In this document: positions 43,773 through 53,690 of the stretch, piece by piece
Position numbering within the stretch: the stretch's first letter is position 1
How the letters are laid out: the number at the start of each line of letters is the position of its first letter
Source: Polynucleobacter sp. MWH-UH35A
GTDB taxonomy: Bacteria; Pseudomonadota; Gammaproteobacteria; Burkholderiales; Burkholderiaceae
Reading direction: 5' to 3'
Assembly: GCF_018687075.1 (NCBI RefSeq)
Contig: NZ_CP061285.1
Coordinates: 682,001-746,000 of the forward strand
DNA length: 64,000 bases
Program-made: the position numbers and the translations under genes
The notes under the pieces: generated by a model
Told to the model about the DNA's origin: nothing
The model's input: the letters and a program-made list of their open reading frames with translations, nothing else
Database searches by the model: none

Positions 43773-44597
43773 CTAGCTTGCTGAGCCAGGCTCGGCAGAT
43801 TTGGGTTTAAAGCCCATGCCCTTGGATATCTGTAGGGCAGTTTCTTGAAGGGCGCGTAGCCAATCTGCCTGAATGCGATCGGTTGGCGCACTCAAAGATA
43901 AGCCAGCAACTAATTTTCCAGTGTCATCCAAAATGGCGGCAGCTAAGCAGCTTACGCCCAGCTCTAATTCTTCATCATCACGAGCACTGCCGACTTTACG
44001 CACGTTATTGAGCTCTGTTTCGAGTTTGCCAAGTTCGGTAATGCTATTGCGTGTATGACCTGATAAGCCAGTGCGAGTGACATAAGCGCGTACTTGGCTA
44101 GGATCATCACTCGCTAAAAATAGTTTGCCAACAGAGGTGAGGTGAAGTGGTGCGCGACCGCCAATGGCGCGAACTACCTGCATACCAGAGCGTTCGCTAT
44201 AGGCGCGGTCAACATAGACGATTTCATCACCTTGGCGAACCGATAAATTCACAGTTTCACCGGTAAGTTTATGAAGGGTGCGCATTGGAAGTTGAGCGGC
44301 TTCACGAACAGAAAGGCGAGCCTTTACCAAGTTTCCCAATTCCAAAAGTTTTAGGCCCAGACGATAAGCGCCGCCATCCCCACGCTCTACCAATCGACAG
44401 GCAACCATGTCATTCAAAATGCGGTGGGCAGTAGAGGGGTGAAGACCTGTAATTTCAGCTAAGTTCTTCAGGCTACTAGACTCTTCTTGAACGGCAAGGG
44501 CATCGAGCAAATTCATCATGCGCTCCACTACCTGGATAGCAGTTTTTCCTACTTCACCAGTAGATTTTGGGGTTTTGATGGTTTTGCTGGTGCTCAT
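43773..44597 (-). CDS. IclR family transcriptional regulator
   Basis: A 274-residue regulator. The N-terminal winged helix-turn-helix (about 20-75) has the family pattern LKNLAEITGLHPSTAHRIL. The C-terminal effector domain (about 95-260) shows GxxAPLHLTSVGKLFLA. IclR proteins usually sense a small organic acid or aromatic compound; the ligand and targets are unknown. I chose ATG 44597 (MSTSKT); an in-frame ATG lies at 44621. Upstream (44690-44755) is an 11-bp tandem repeat that separates it from pyrD. Confidence 0.9.
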   Translation of the reverse strand: MSTSKTIKTPKSTGEVGKTAIQVVERMMNLLDALAVQEESSSLKNLAEITGLHPSTAHRILNDMVACRLVERGDGGAYRLGLKLLELGNLVKARLSVREAAQLPMRTLHKLTGETVNLSVRQGDEIVYVDRAYSERSGMQVVRAIGGRAPLHLTSVGKLFLASDDPSQVRAYVTRTGLSGHTRNSITELGKLETELNNVRKVGSARDDEELELGVSCLAAAILDDTGKLVAGLSLSAPTDRIQADWLRALQETALQISKGMGFKPKSAEPGSAS

Positions 44598-44689
44598 AGC
44601 CCGTATTGTAGCGATTTCCAATGAGATTGCATATTATGAAATCCCATTTTATAAACCTACAACAGCAAATTGTATTGGTGCTGAATCTA

Positions 44690-44755
44690 GCTTAGTGCTG
44701 CCTTAGTGCTGCCTTAGTGCTGCCTTAGTGCTGCCTTAAGGCTGTCTTAAGGCTT
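44690..44755. repeat. 11-bp tandem repeat at the end of pyrD
   Basis: About six units of CCTTAGTGCTG and its variants. Copies begin near 44690, 44701, 44712 and 44723 with exact repeats, then CCTTAAGGCTG at 44734 and a last partial copy. The final units encode the C-terminus of pyrD on the minus strand, and the rest lies in the gap before the IclR gene. The pattern suggests slippage. Confidence 0.9.
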
Positions 44756-45770
44756 TGGCACATTCATTCACGAGGTCTGGGCCACGATAGATGAGTCCGC
44801 TATAGAGTTGAACAAGGCTAGCGCCTGCCATGATCTTCTCACGCGCATCGATACCGCTGAGGATGCCGCCTACGCCAATAATAGGTAGCTGATTGCCTAG
44901 TCTTGCCTTTAAAGCTTTAATCACGACATTCGAAGCATGACGCACAGGTGCACCTGATAGGCCGCCAGTTTCTGTTCCATGCTCCATGCCTTGTACCGCA
45001 TCTCGTGCAATGGTTGTATTGGTGGCAATGACCGCATCCATACCAAACTCCATCAGAAGGTCAGCAATGAGATTGATATCGTCATGATCTAAGTCCGGTG
45101 CAATCTTCAGAAACAAAGGTTTGCGTACACCATAGCGGTCGCTTAAACGCTTGCGTGCTGCATCCAAGCTGCCCAGCAATTCGCGGAGCATTTCTTCGCC
45201 TTGTAAGGCGCGTAGGTTTTGGGTGTTTGGAGAAGAGATGTTGACAGTAATGTAAGTAGCAATTTCATAGACTGCCTCCATCGCTAAAACATAGTCACGT
45301 GAAGCCTCTTCTATAGGTGTACTGGCGTTCTTGCCAATATTCAATCCAAGCACACCACCGCTTTGCCAAAACTTTGAACGACGCACTCTCGCTACGCAAG
45401 CATCTACGCCATCATTATTAAATCCCATGCGATTAATGATTGCTTGGGCTTCTGGAAGACGGAACATTCGTGGCTTAGGATTGCCAGGTTGGGGTTTTGG
45501 AGTAATGGTGCCGATTTCAAGAAATCCAAACCCGAGTGCGGCAAGTGCATCAATATGTTTGCCGTCTTTGTCCAGTCCTGCAGCTAATCCCACTGGATTT
45601 GGAAACTCAATGCCGCAAACTATTTGGGGATCTTTAATGGGCTTGGTAACTAAGCGCTCTAACAATCCCCAACGCTCTGCGCGATCCAAATTGCTGAGAG
45701 TGAGATTATGGGCATTTTCTGGATCCAGGCAAAAGAGCCAAGGGCGTAGGAGGGAGTAACGATCGATCAT
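44736..45770 (-). CDS. pyrD: Dihydroorotate dehydrogenase (quinone), class 2
   Basis: The fourth step in pyrimidine synthesis; a membrane-associated flavoenzyme passing electrons to ubiquinone. The 344-residue length and N-terminal extension ([20 protein letters not shown]) are those of class 2. The [10 protein letters not shown] motif, NPVGL and [17 protein letters not shown] phosphate-binding loops for FMN are visible. The catalytic Ser lies in [12 protein letters not shown]. The gene ends within an 11-bp tandem repeat. It starts 10 nt after bpt. Confidence 0.97.
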   Translation of the reverse strand: MIDRYSLLRPWLFCLDPENAHNLTLSNLDRAERWGLLERLVTKPIKDPQIVCGIEFPNPVGLAAGLDKDGKHIDALAALGFGFLEIGTITPKPQPGNPKPRMFRLPEAQAIINRMGFNNDGVDACVARVRRSKFWQSGGVLGLNIGKNASTPIEEASRDYVLAMEAVYEIATYITVNISSPNTQNLRALQGEEMLRELLGSLDAARKRLSDRYGVRKPLFLKIAPDLDHDDINLIADLLMEFGMDAVIATNTTIARDAVQGMEHGTETGGLSGAPVRHASNVVIKALKARLGNQLPIIGVGGILSGIDAREKIMAGASLVQLYSGLIYRGPDLVNECAKALRQP

Positions 45771-45779
45771 GGATGGATA

Positions 45780-46526
45780 TTATGACTCAGACAGCGGTTG
45801 CCAATGATCATCAATCAAGCCTTCCATAGGTTGGTATTTCACCTTGTATGACATCTTGTCGCTTTCCTTGATGTAGTAGCCAAGGTAAAGGTAGGGCAAG
45901 CTTAATATGCGGGCTTGTTCTATCTGCCACAAGATGCTGTAACTTCCATAACTCGCAGTAGGCTCAGAGGTGTCGTAGAAGGTATATACCGACGATATAC
46001 CCTGTTCCAGAATATCGATCATGCTGACCATGCGCAAACGACCTGGATGGGGATCATGCGGGCCATCCCGAAACTCAACAATACGGGAGTTCACACGACT
46101 TTGCAGTAAGAACTGCATGTATTGATCTTGATCGTCGCTATCCATATCGCCACCTGCATGACGTTCAGCCTGATAGCGTTGATAGAGTTGGTAGTGCTCT
46201 TCTTGGTAACCAAGATTGAGTACAAAGGCCTCTAGACCTGCATGTTTTTTATGGGCTCGACGTTGACTGCGTGAAGGCACAAATTGATTCACCAAAATGC
46301 GTGTGGCAATACAAGCCTTGCATTCATCACAATATGGTCGATAAGTATATAAGCCGCTTCGTCTAAATCCTGCATTCAATAAATCACTGTACACATCTGC
46401 ATGAATGAGGTGTGAGGGTGTAGCTACTTGTGAGCGTGCAGTCTTGTTCGGCAAATAGCTGCAAGCATAGGGAGCAGTTGCATAAAACTGCAGAGTGGTT
46501 AAGGGAAGTTCTTTAAGCTGAGTCAT
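45780..46526 (-). CDS. bpt: Aspartate/glutamate leucyltransferase (Bpt)
   Basis: Transfers Leu from Leu-tRNA to N-terminal Asp or Glu of proteins, marking them for ClpS/ClpAP in the bacterial N-degron pathway. The 248-residue length fits. The opening [23 protein letters not shown], the [12 protein letters not shown] region with paired cysteines and the [13 protein letters not shown] motif are typical of the ATE/Bpt family. It overlaps aat by 4 nt, so the two N-degron transferases are translationally coupled. Confidence 0.94.
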   Translation of the reverse strand: MTQLKELPLTTLQFYATAPYACSYLPNKTARSQVATPSHLIHADVYSDLLNAGFRRSGLYTYRPYCDECKACIATRILVNQFVPSRSQRRAHKKHAGLEAFVLNLGYQEEHYQLYQRYQAERHAGGDMDSDDQDQYMQFLLQSRVNSRIVEFRDGPHDPHPGRLRMVSMIDILEQGISSVYTFYDTSEPTASYGSYSILWQIEQARILSLPYLYLGYYIKESDKMSYKVKYQPMEGLIDDHWQPLSES

Positions 46527-47260
46527 ATCCAGTGATGCAAAATAGATTTGTCAAAAGTCCAGGATTTGTCAATATTAGTTTGATTTATGGATGTTTGCAG
46601 TTGTTCTAAAAAAGCTTGCCTAGGTATTGGGGTTGCGCCTAATGATAGGAGGTGGCTTGTCTCTTGCTGACAGTCAATCATTGAAACCCCGAGTTGGAGG
46701 CACCAGGCGCTCAGTGCGGCTAATGCAATTTTGGAAGCATTCGCCTTGCGACTAAACATGGATTCTCCGAATACCATGCCGCCAAAATTGACGCAATACA
46801 GACCACCTGTTAACTGGCCATCCTCTCTCACCGCAATACTGTGAGCATATCCTTGCTCATGAAGTGCAGTGTAAGCATCCATAATTTCGTGGGTAATCCA
46901 TGTGCCATCTTGATTCTTTCGAGTGCTGGTAGCGCAAGAGCGGATAACAGCGCCAAAATCGTCATCCACCACAATTTGCGACGGTGAGTTTTGAGTAAAG
47001 GAGCGGATGATTTTTCGCAAGGACTCACTGCATTTAAATTCATTGGGCTTTAATACCATCCGGGGGTCTGGTGACCACCAGAGGATGGGTTGATTATCGG
47101 AGTACCAAGGAAAGATACCTTGTTGATAAGCGCGAGCAAGTTGCCCTGGATAGATCCGTTCGCTAACAGCAATTAATCCAGGAACGCTGGGATCGGGATC
47201 CGCCTCGATGAGGGGGTTTGGAAAAGGATCCTGAGGTCCTAACCAAGAGATCTGACTCAT
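46523..47260 (-). CDS. aat: Leucyl/phenylalanyl-tRNA-protein transferase
   Basis: Transfers Leu or Phe from tRNA to N-terminal Arg or Lys of proteins in the N-degron pathway. It has 245 residues. The family motifs [24 protein letters not shown] and [18 protein letters not shown] are present, and the C-terminal [13 protein letters not shown] is typical. It lies 6 nt after the Nudix gene and overlaps bpt by 4 nt. Confidence 0.95.
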   Translation of the reverse strand: MSQISWLGPQDPFPNPLIEADPDPSVPGLIAVSERIYPGQLARAYQQGIFPWYSDNQPILWWSPDPRMVLKPNEFKCSESLRKIIRSFTQNSPSQIVVDDDFGAVIRSCATSTRKNQDGTWITHEIMDAYTALHEQGYAHSIAVREDGQLTGGLYCVNFGGMVFGESMFSRKANASKIALAALSAWCLQLGVSMIDCQQETSHLLSLGATPIPRQAFLEQLQTSINQTNIDKSWTFDKSILHHWI

Positions 47261-47266
47261 GTTGAC

Positions 47267-47827
47267 TCAAATGCGTTCAGATGGCAAAACATCGCGACTG
47301 CGAACATGAAATTCTTTCCCAGACTCCAAAAGGCCGGCAGCGCGATCTGCAAAGAACCATTCGAGAGTTTGCTTAACAGTGGGGAAGGCTAACTCACTCC
47401 ATGGAATCTCATCTTCATGAAAAAGTGCAACCTCTAGACTTTCTTCGCCGGCAGAAAACTCTGGCGTTTGCATCGTAGCAAGGTAAAACAGGTGTACCTG
47501 CTCTGCATGAGGTACGTTTAATAATGAGTAAAGCGGGCCAATCTCTACTGTGGCACCTGCTTCTTCTAAAGTTTCACGTGCAGCGCCATGACTGGTGCTT
47601 TCGCCTAATTCCATAAATCCTGCCGGGAGCGTCCAAAATCCATAGCGTGGCTCGATTGCACGTCGACACAAGAGAATTTGATTCCCAAACACCGGGATGC
47701 TGCCCACAACGTTGCGGGGATTTTGATAATGAATGCTGCCACAGGCATCGCAGACATGACGCTCTCGAGAATCATCCGCTGGAATTTTGATTGTCAATAC
47801 AGCGGCACAGTTAGGGCAAAACTTCAT
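47267..47827 (-). CDS. Nudix hydrolase with zinc ribbon
   Basis: A 186-residue cytoplasmic hydrolase. A four-cysteine zinc ribbon (CPNC at 4-7, CDAC at about 27-30) is followed by a Nudix domain with a complete box, GFMELGESTSHGAARETLEE with the following AGA, matching G-x5-E-x7-RE-x2-EE-x-G. The layout resembles NADH pyrophosphatase (NudC)-type enzymes, but the protein is shorter and its substrate is not determined. It is 10 nt after pabBC in the same direction. Confidence 0.88.
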   Translation of the reverse strand: MKFCPNCAAVLTIKIPADDSRERHVCDACGSIHYQNPRNVVGSIPVFGNQILLCRRAIEPRYGFWTLPAGFMELGESTSHGAARETLEEAGATVEIGPLYSLLNVPHAEQVHLFYLATMQTPEFSAGEESLEVALFHEDEIPWSELAFPTVKQTLEWFFADRAAGLLESGKEFHVRSRDVLPSERI

Positions 47828-47836
47828 ACTGACTTT

Positions 47837-49663
47837 CTAAAAATAGGCCTTGATGGCGCCTCGCAGGGCATTGCTAAGAATAATCTCTTCTGCCATTGCA
47901 ACATCATCAATAGTCAGGTTTGCTTCGCGGGCATTCATAGTAGGGTCAGCCAGTAGGGCTGCACGCATGACTCCAGGTAGAAGTCCCGCCGAAAGCGGTG
48001 GGGTAAGCCACTCAGCACTACCTTGAGGTTTGATAAAAATGCTAGTTCTACCACCCTCAGTGACAAAGCATTGCTCATTTAAGAATACAGCGTCAAAACC
48101 CCCGAGCTTTACAGCTTCTTGCCAGGCCTGATCGTATAGGGCACGGTTGCTAATTTTGTGGCGCAACAAAGGATCCCCTGAAAACATCGTGGTGTTGCCC
48201 TCAAGAATGTCTTTGGCCCAAAATATTTTGACGGGATCCATTATTTGGTGAATGGCAGTAGTTGCAACAGAAAGCTCTCCATGAGGCGCAAGATCAAGTC
48301 TTAATCGATAGGACAAGTTTTTGTCTAGCGTTGCACAAGTGCTCGCAATGAAGTTCTTGGCAGCCTCGGGATTGAAAGTCATCCTCAAGGAGCGGGCAGA
48401 AGCTTGCATCCGATCTAGATGTTCCTGTAACCGCAGTGCCTCACCATGAGATATCGCAATCGTTTCAAACAAACCTGTTGCGCTTGGTAGATCCATGAGA
48501 AAAGCCGATTTAATGCGGCACTCTTGCCACTCTTGGGTGGCATCGGAATCATTGGTAATGCCAGCGCCGATACCTAAGGTGAAAGCAGATTCGTGTGACT
48601 GACTATTTTCGGCAATCTCAACGGTGCGAATCGGTACGCTAAAAGCAAAATCACCGTTGGGATCAAGCCAACCCAAGGCGCCACAGTAATAGCCGCGATC
48701 TTTAGGCTCTAGTTCCTGAATAATTTCCATGCTACGTTTTTTTGGCGCTCCCGTGACGGAGCCGCAGGGAAAGACTGCATTAAAAACATCAAACAGACCA
48801 ACATCTGGTTTGATTTGGCCTTGTACGGTGGAAGTCATTTGCAATACATCACCATGTCTGGCGACTTGGAATAAGTTTGGAACAGAGACGGTTCCCGGCA
48901 AAGAGATGCGACTTAGATCATTGCGCAGTAAGTCCACAATCATGACATTCTCTGCTTGATTCTTTGGGTCATCAGATAGGGCGCTCGCTACTGTCGATAA
49001 AGCGCTAGCAGTACCCTTCATCGGCATCGCTTTTAATGTGTCTCCATCACGCGCTATAAACAACTCAGGAGACTGGGACAATAAAAAATTACCTTGATGC
49101 TCTATGTAAGCGCCAAATCTTCCAGGCTGTCGATCTCTTAAGCGCTTATATAGAGCGAGTGGTGCGCCATATATATTGCCCGTGATCCGATAGGTGTGAT
49201 TAATTTGATAGGTATCACCGCTTCGAATGTATTCCTGAATTGCATCAATATCCGCAGCAAAACGATCCTCAGATGTAGATTCGTGAACATTAACTACACC
49301 AGCGCTTCGCTGTGACTCGTCAAATAAGGCAATTTTTTCTGCAATGAAATGATCAACTTCTTGCTTGGAGAGTTTTTTGAAGCTCGCGAAAGACCAAGCT
49401 TCAATTAATGGATGGGGATCTGTGGATAAATTGGCTCTTTGGGGAAGATGATGAATTTGCCTGCCGAGTTCATAAGCAAAAGCACCGACAACGAATTGGC
49501 CGCTCGAGAGTGCTGTGGAAATTTCAGCAAAGCACTTTTGTGTAGTTGCTAAATCAACAGCTTGATCACCACTTGGGGTGACGCACCAGTACTGGTGCGT
49601 ATTTTCATAGAGACGACTAGTCGGTGAGGCTGCGGTGCTTTGCGCATCGTCAAGCAAAATCAT
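47837..49663 (-). CDS. pabBC: Fused aminodeoxychorismate synthase component I / aminodeoxychorismate lyase
   Basis: A 608-residue fusion for p-aminobenzoate synthesis in the folate pathway. Residues about 90-365 are the chorismate-binding domain, with PMKGTA and FNAVFPCGSVTGAPKKRSMEII signatures. Residues about 390-600 are a class IV aminotransferase-like lyase domain, with the late TEGGRTSIFI motif. PabB and PabC are separate in E. coli; fusions of this kind are known in other bacteria. The glutamine amidotransferase partner PabA is not in the window. The ribosome binding site is modest. Confidence 0.93.
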   Translation of the reverse strand: MILLDDAQSTAASPTSRLYENTHQYWCVTPSGDQAVDLATTQKCFAEISTALSSGQFVVGAFAYELGRQIHHLPQRANLSTDPHPLIEAWSFASFKKLSKQEVDHFIAEKIALFDESQRSAGVVNVHESTSEDRFAADIDAIQEYIRSGDTYQINHTYRITGNIYGAPLALYKRLRDRQPGRFGAYIEHQGNFLLSQSPELFIARDGDTLKAMPMKGTASALSTVASALSDDPKNQAENVMIVDLLRNDLSRISLPGTVSVPNLFQVARHGDVLQMTSTVQGQIKPDVGLFDVFNAVFPCGSVTGAPKKRSMEIIQELEPKDRGYYCGALGWLDPNGDFAFSVPIRTVEIAENSQSHESAFTLGIGAGITNDSDATQEWQECRIKSAFLMDLPSATGLFETIAISHGEALRLQEHLDRMQASARSLRMTFNPEAAKNFIASTCATLDKNLSYRLRLDLAPHGELSVATTAIHQIMDPVKIFWAKDILEGNTTMFSGDPLLRHKISNRALYDQAWQEAVKLGGFDAVFLNEQCFVTEGGRTSIFIKPQGSAEWLTPPLSAGLLPGVMRAALLADPTMNAREANLTIDDVAMAEEIILSNALRGAIKAYF

Positions 49664-49687
49664 CGCAGCTTACCTAGGAATGTCTAC

Positions 49688-50263
49688 TTACTTCAGAATC
49701 GTAGCGGATTCGATGGTGACAGTCTTGCTTGGTACATCCGCCATCCTACCCATACGGGGTGCTGGTGCAACCATCGTTGGTATCTTGCGAATGGCATCAA
49801 TGGTTTGTGTGCCAGAGATTACTTTGCCAAATACGGTGTAGCCATTACCCATGGCATTGGGATAGTCCAGGCCAGCATTATCTTTTACGTTGATAAAGAA
49901 CTGTGATGTTGCGGAATCAGGATCAGACGTGCGAGCCATCGCAATCGTGTAGGCATTGTTTTTTAAACCGTTTTGCGCCTCGGAAACCACTGGAGCATTG
50001 GTTGGCTTTTGATTCAAATCTGCAGTAAAGCCACCGCCTTGGATCATAAAACCATCAATCACGCGATGAAAGATCGTGCCGTTATAAAAACCGCTCTTTA
50101 CATAATTTAAGAAGTTGGCAGTTGTTTTGGGTGCCTTCACATCATCGAGCTCCACTACGAAATTACCCATAGTGGTCTTGAATTCAACTTTTGGCCCCGC
50201 AGAGGCGGCTTGGCTGGTAAAGCAAGAAATGGCAACAACTAGCGTGGCAAATAGCTTGCGCAT
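49688..50263 (-). CDS. ppiA: Periplasmic peptidyl-prolyl isomerase (cyclophilin)
   Basis: A 191-residue cyclophilin with a signal peptide (FATLVVAISCFTSQAASA). The mature domain has the catalytic FHRVIDGFMIQGG with the key Arg, SQFFINVKDN and GYTVFGKVISG. It folds proteins in the periplasm. It precedes pabBC with a 24-nt gap. Confidence 0.95.
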   Translation of the reverse strand: MRKLFATLVVAISCFTSQAASAGPKVEFKTTMGNFVVELDDVKAPKTTANFLNYVKSGFYNGTIFHRVIDGFMIQGGGFTADLNQKPTNAPVVSEAQNGLKNNAYTIAMARTSDPDSATSQFFINVKDNAGLDYPNAMGNGYTVFGKVISGTQTIDAIRKIPTMVAPAPRMGRMADVPSKTVTIESATILK

Positions 50264-50333
50264 GAGAACTCCTTAATAAAATAACTTGTTAGATTGTATT
50301 GCTCAATATTACGGGTAAACCGGCCTGGAGTTA

Positions 50334-50960
50334 TCAATTTAGCCCATTGGGTACATTGCCGGCATAGGCATAAGAGGCCTCTGAAAACATGCCAGGTCTA
50401 GCAAGGTAATCCAAGGTCCAGTCAATGGTATCGACACCCCAAAAGCAATGCTGGTTCACGATAAGAGCGGGCACTCCAAATGCGCCATCTGCTCTAGCTT
50501 GATTGGTATTGGCAATCAACTTAGCCTTTACTTCTGGATCTTCAGGTTTGGGTGTGTCTGCAGACAAGCCTAGGTAAGTGCAAAATTCTGGCCAAGATAG
50601 ATTGGGATCTTTGCCTTCAACCCAAACATAATCAAAAGCGCACCCAACCATCTGCCAATCGGCATTCTGTTCAACCAACAGTCGTTGTGCAGCAACAGTC
50701 ATAAATGGGTGATGCTCAGGAAAGCGAAAAGGGATACCAAGCTTTTCTGCTTGCCAAACGCAAAACTGATAGGTGTGTGGGCGTTTCGCTGCCACTTCGC
50801 CAGGCCCCTTGTTATCAGAGGCTCTAAGCAGACCACCCAACAATATTGGCACTGGCCTAATATCCAGCTTCTTTTCTAGGCGCTGTCGTTGCTTGATGTA
50901 AAGATAAGCAAAGGGGGAGACGATATCGTAATAGAAAGTGGCTGCAGTCTTTGTACTCAT
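50334..50960 (-). CDS. DsbA-family protein, 2-hydroxychromene-2-carboxylate isomerase-like
   Basis: A 208-residue thioredoxin-fold protein. The opening YDIVSPFAYLY has the Ser-Pro motif of HCCA isomerases and kappa-class glutathione transferases in place of a CxxC. GVPALIVNQHCFWGVDTIDW near the C-terminus is the cis-Pro region. HCCA isomerase acts in naphthalene degradation, but no other such genes are near, so the substrate is uncertain. There is no signal peptide. Confidence 0.88.
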   Translation of the reverse strand: MSTKTAATFYYDIVSPFAYLYIKQRQRLEKKLDIRPVPILLGGLLRASDNKGPGEVAAKRPHTYQFCVWQAEKLGIPFRFPEHHPFMTVAAQRLLVEQNADWQMVGCAFDYVWVEGKDPNLSWPEFCTYLGLSADTPKPEDPEVKAKLIANTNQARADGAFGVPALIVNQHCFWGVDTIDWTLDYLARPGMFSEASYAYAGNVPNGLN

Positions 50961-50985
50961 ATCACCTTATTTTTTATCTCGCGAT

Positions 50986-52299
50986 TTATTTTTTTTGATG
51001 CTCTTTATCAAGCTTTCTTAAGAAAGCCATCTTCTCTTTAATCTGAGACTCTAGACCGCGTTCAACGGGTTCATACCAATGCGGCTCTTTCATACCCTCT
51101 GGTAAGTAGGATTCACCAGCAGCATACCCATGTGGTTCATCATGTGCATAGCGATATGCTTTGCCATGACCAAGCTCTTTCATCAGTTTGGTCGGCGCAT
51201 TGCGTAGATGATTGGGAACGGGTTTGGATTGATCATTTGCCACATAAGCGCGCGCAGCATTAAAGGCCTTATAGCTGGCATTACTCTTAGAGGCTACCGC
51301 AAGATAAACCACCGCTTGTCCGAGTGCCAGCTCACCCTCGGGGGAGCCCAATCTTTCATAGGTCTGCGCTGCGTCATTGGCTAATTGCATCGCCCTGGGG
51401 TCTGCTAGACCTATATCTTCCCAGGCCATACGAATGATGCGTCTGGCCAGATAGCGTGGGTCTGCACCACCATCAAGCATGCGACAAAACCAATACAAAG
51501 CTGCATCGGGATTGGACCCACGCACTGATTTATGTAGAGCAGAGATTTGATCGTAGAAATGATCGCCACCTTTATCAAAGCGTCGTGCTTGTGCGCTCAA
51601 AGAATTTTCGATAAATGGTTGATTCACCACTGTCACTTCAGCATTAGGTGTCAGTACTGCATTGTGCACTTGCTCAACTAAATTCAGAAGTCGTCGTGCA
51701 TCACCATCAGCATTGGAGATGAGGGTGTCAATCGCATCAGATTCAAATTGCACTTCAGGCATTGCATGCTGATGTGCACGCTCAAAGAGCAGTTTTAACT
51801 CTTCTGGGGTTAACGACTTCAGTACGTAGACCTGAGCGCGTGATAGCAGTGCTGAGTTCACCTCGAATGAGGGGTTCTCGGTGGTGGCGCCAATAAAGGT
51901 AAATAAGCCTGATTCCACATGGGGTAGCAGGGCATCTTGTTGGCTTTTATTAAAGCGGTGGATCTCGTCGACGAACAAGATTGTTTGTTTGCCATACTGA
52001 TCCATGTTTTGCTGGGCTTGATCAATAGCTTCACGAATTTCTTTAACGCCAGCCAATACTGCAGAGATAGCTATGAACTCACGATCAAATGCTTTCGCCG
52101 AGAGACGTGCTAGCGTAGTTTTACCAACGCCTGGCGGACCCCACAAAATCATTGAGTGAGGCTTACCTGAGGCAAACGCAAGGTTTAGTGGTTTGCCGTT
52201 CGCCAGTAGATGAGTCTGCCCAATGACTTCCTCAATCGTTTTTGGACGCAAGGATTCCGCTAGGGGCGGAGGCGGTGCGTTATCAAAAAGATTGCCCAT
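50986..52299 (-). CDS. rarA: Replication-associated recombination protein A
   Basis: An AAA+ ATPase (MgsA/RarA) acting at stalled replication forks, related to clamp-loader subunits; 437 residues. Walker A is [11 protein letters not shown], Walker [10 protein letters not shown], sensor 1 [10 protein letters not shown], and a C-terminal tetramerisation domain includes [11 protein letters not shown]. It lies 4 nt after the DUF3429 gene. Confidence 0.96.
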   Translation of the reverse strand: MGNLFDNAPPPPLAESLRPKTIEEVIGQTHLLANGKPLNLAFASGKPHSMILWGPPGVGKTTLARLSAKAFDREFIAISAVLAGVKEIREAIDQAQQNMDQYGKQTILFVDEIHRFNKSQQDALLPHVESGLFTFIGATTENPSFEVNSALLSRAQVYVLKSLTPEELKLLFERAHQHAMPEVQFESDAIDTLISNADGDARRLLNLVEQVHNAVLTPNAEVTVVNQPFIENSLSAQARRFDKGGDHFYDQISALHKSVRGSNPDAALYWFCRMLDGGADPRYLARRIIRMAWEDIGLADPRAMQLANDAAQTYERLGSPEGELALGQAVVYLAVASKSNASYKAFNAARAYVANDQSKPVPNHLRNAPTKLMKELGHGKAYRYAHDEPHGYAAGESYLPEGMKEPHWYEPVERGLESQIKEKMAFLRKLDKEHQKK

Positions 52300-52303
52300 T
52301 ACA

Positions 52304-52798
52304 TCATGCTTGAATAAATAGAATGACTAAGGATGCCCATGTTAAGCATCCAGCAGCAATATACGTTAAGCGGTTGCGCATGGTCATGAATGCTGAGCGG
52401 GTTGCTTCATCTGAAAAATAGTATTGATAGGTATTCTGATCAATATTGCGCTGAATCACTAAGGTGGAAGCCAAAATAAGCAAGCCAACAGGTATATAGA
52501 TATGCAGCGCTACCCAGGCAACTAAGGCTGGAATAACCCCCCAGATCCAAGCATTACGGTCTTCCCAGCGATCACCCGCAGGGGCTTTACCCAGTAAGTG
52601 TAAGTTCGCACCCCAATGTAAGGCACCCATAAAGGATGTAATGACAGCCCCGTAGCCTGCCAAAGACTCGGCACTTAAGTAGTTAACGGGCGTTGGTGCT
52701 AGTTGCACCAACAGGGCTAAGCCAATGAATGGAATGAGGCCAGCATAGCCAAGTTTGCGTACGAGAGGAGAGATGGGATTCACAATTAAGGGATTCAC
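52304..52798 (-). CDS. DUF3429 membrane protein
   Basis: A 164-residue inner-membrane protein with five hydrophobic segments. The start (RKLGYAGLIPFIGLA) and MGALHWG in the middle are typical of DUF3429 proteins (sometimes annotated as Cox15-like or YgdD-type). The function is unknown. It is followed by rarA after 4 nt and preceded by the 3-hydroxybutyryl-CoA dehydrogenase by 36 nt. Confidence 0.8.
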   Translation of the reverse strand: MNPLIVNPISPLVRKLGYAGLIPFIGLALLVQLAPTPVNYLSAESLAGYGAVITSFMGALHWGANLHLLGKAPAGDRWEDRNAWIWGVIPALVAWVALHIYIPVGLLILASTLVIQRNIDQNTYQYYFSDEATRSAFMTMRNRLTYIAAGCLTWASLVILFIQA

Positions 52799-52834
52799 AA
52801 TGAAGTCTTCACAGTTGATGAGGTATGAATCAAG

Positions 52835-53689
52835 TTATTTGTCGTAGCTATAAACGCCACGGCCAGTTTTGCGGCCGAGATATCCTGCTGCAACCATTTC
52901 GCGAAGAAGTGGGCAAGGACGGTATTTAGAGTCGCTAAAGTTTTCAAAATAGACTTCCATTACTGCTAAGCAAGTATCAAGACCAATCAGATCTGCTAAA
53001 GCGAGTGGCCCAATCGGTTGGTTACAGCCTAACTTCATACCGGCATCAATATCTTCTGGGCTAGCAAGCCCCTCTGACAAAACAAAAAATGCTTCGTTAA
53101 TCATCGGCAACAAAATGCGATTAACTACAAAGCCTGGTGAGTTTTTAACGGTGATTGGCTCTTTGCCAACACGCTTAGCCATTTCAATGATGGCGGCATG
53201 GGTAGCATCGCTAGTTTGCAGACCGCGGATCACTTCCACCAAAGCCATCAGGGGCGGTGGGTTAAAGAAGTGCATGCCAATAAAGCGGGCAGGGTTGGAA
53301 TCGAGTGCTGCAAGTTTGGTAATAGATAGCGAGGAAGTATTGGTAGCAATGATGGTGTCTTTGCTGACAATCTCATCCACCTGCTTCAGAATCTTTTCTT
53401 TAACTGCTTGATTCTCAGTGGCGGCTTCAATCACCAAACCTAATCCCTTGAAATCCTCATAAGATGTGCTGCCTTTGATGCGCTTAAGTGCCGCATCTTT
53501 TGCCTCAACCGTTAAGGTTTCTTTTTTGACGAGACGATCTAGGCTCTTGCTAATTTGTTCAAGCCCACGTTGTACAGCGGCCTCGCTAATGTCAACCATA
53601 ACTACATCAAGGCCTGCAACCGCACAGACTTGAGCAATTCCGTTGCCCATAGTGCCTGCGCCAATGACGCCTACTGATTGAATACTCAT
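52835..53689 (-). CDS. 3-hydroxybutyryl-CoA dehydrogenase
   Basis: A 284-residue NAD(P)-dependent 3-hydroxyacyl-CoA dehydrogenase. The Rossmann motif GVIGAGTMGNGIAQ opens the protein; FIGMHFFNPPPLMALVEVI has the catalytic His region, and a helical dimerisation domain follows. The start ATG 53689 follows AAGGAAATAAG, better than the upstream ATG at 53749, which lies inside the preceding gene. It acts in butyrate or hydroxybutyrate metabolism. It begins 1 nt after the gst stop codon region. Confidence 0.93.
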   Translation of the reverse strand: MSIQSVGVIGAGTMGNGIAQVCAVAGLDVVMVDISEAAVQRGLEQISKSLDRLVKKETLTVEAKDAALKRIKGSTSYEDFKGLGLVIEAATENQAVKEKILKQVDEIVSKDTIIATNTSSLSITKLAALDSNPARFIGMHFFNPPPLMALVEVIRGLQTSDATHAAIIEMAKRVGKEPITVKNSPGFVVNRILLPMINEAFFVLSEGLASPEDIDAGMKLGCNQPIGPLALADLIGLDTCLAVMEVYFENFSDSKYRPCPLLREMVAAGYLGRKTGRGVYSYDK

Positions 53690-53690
53690 C

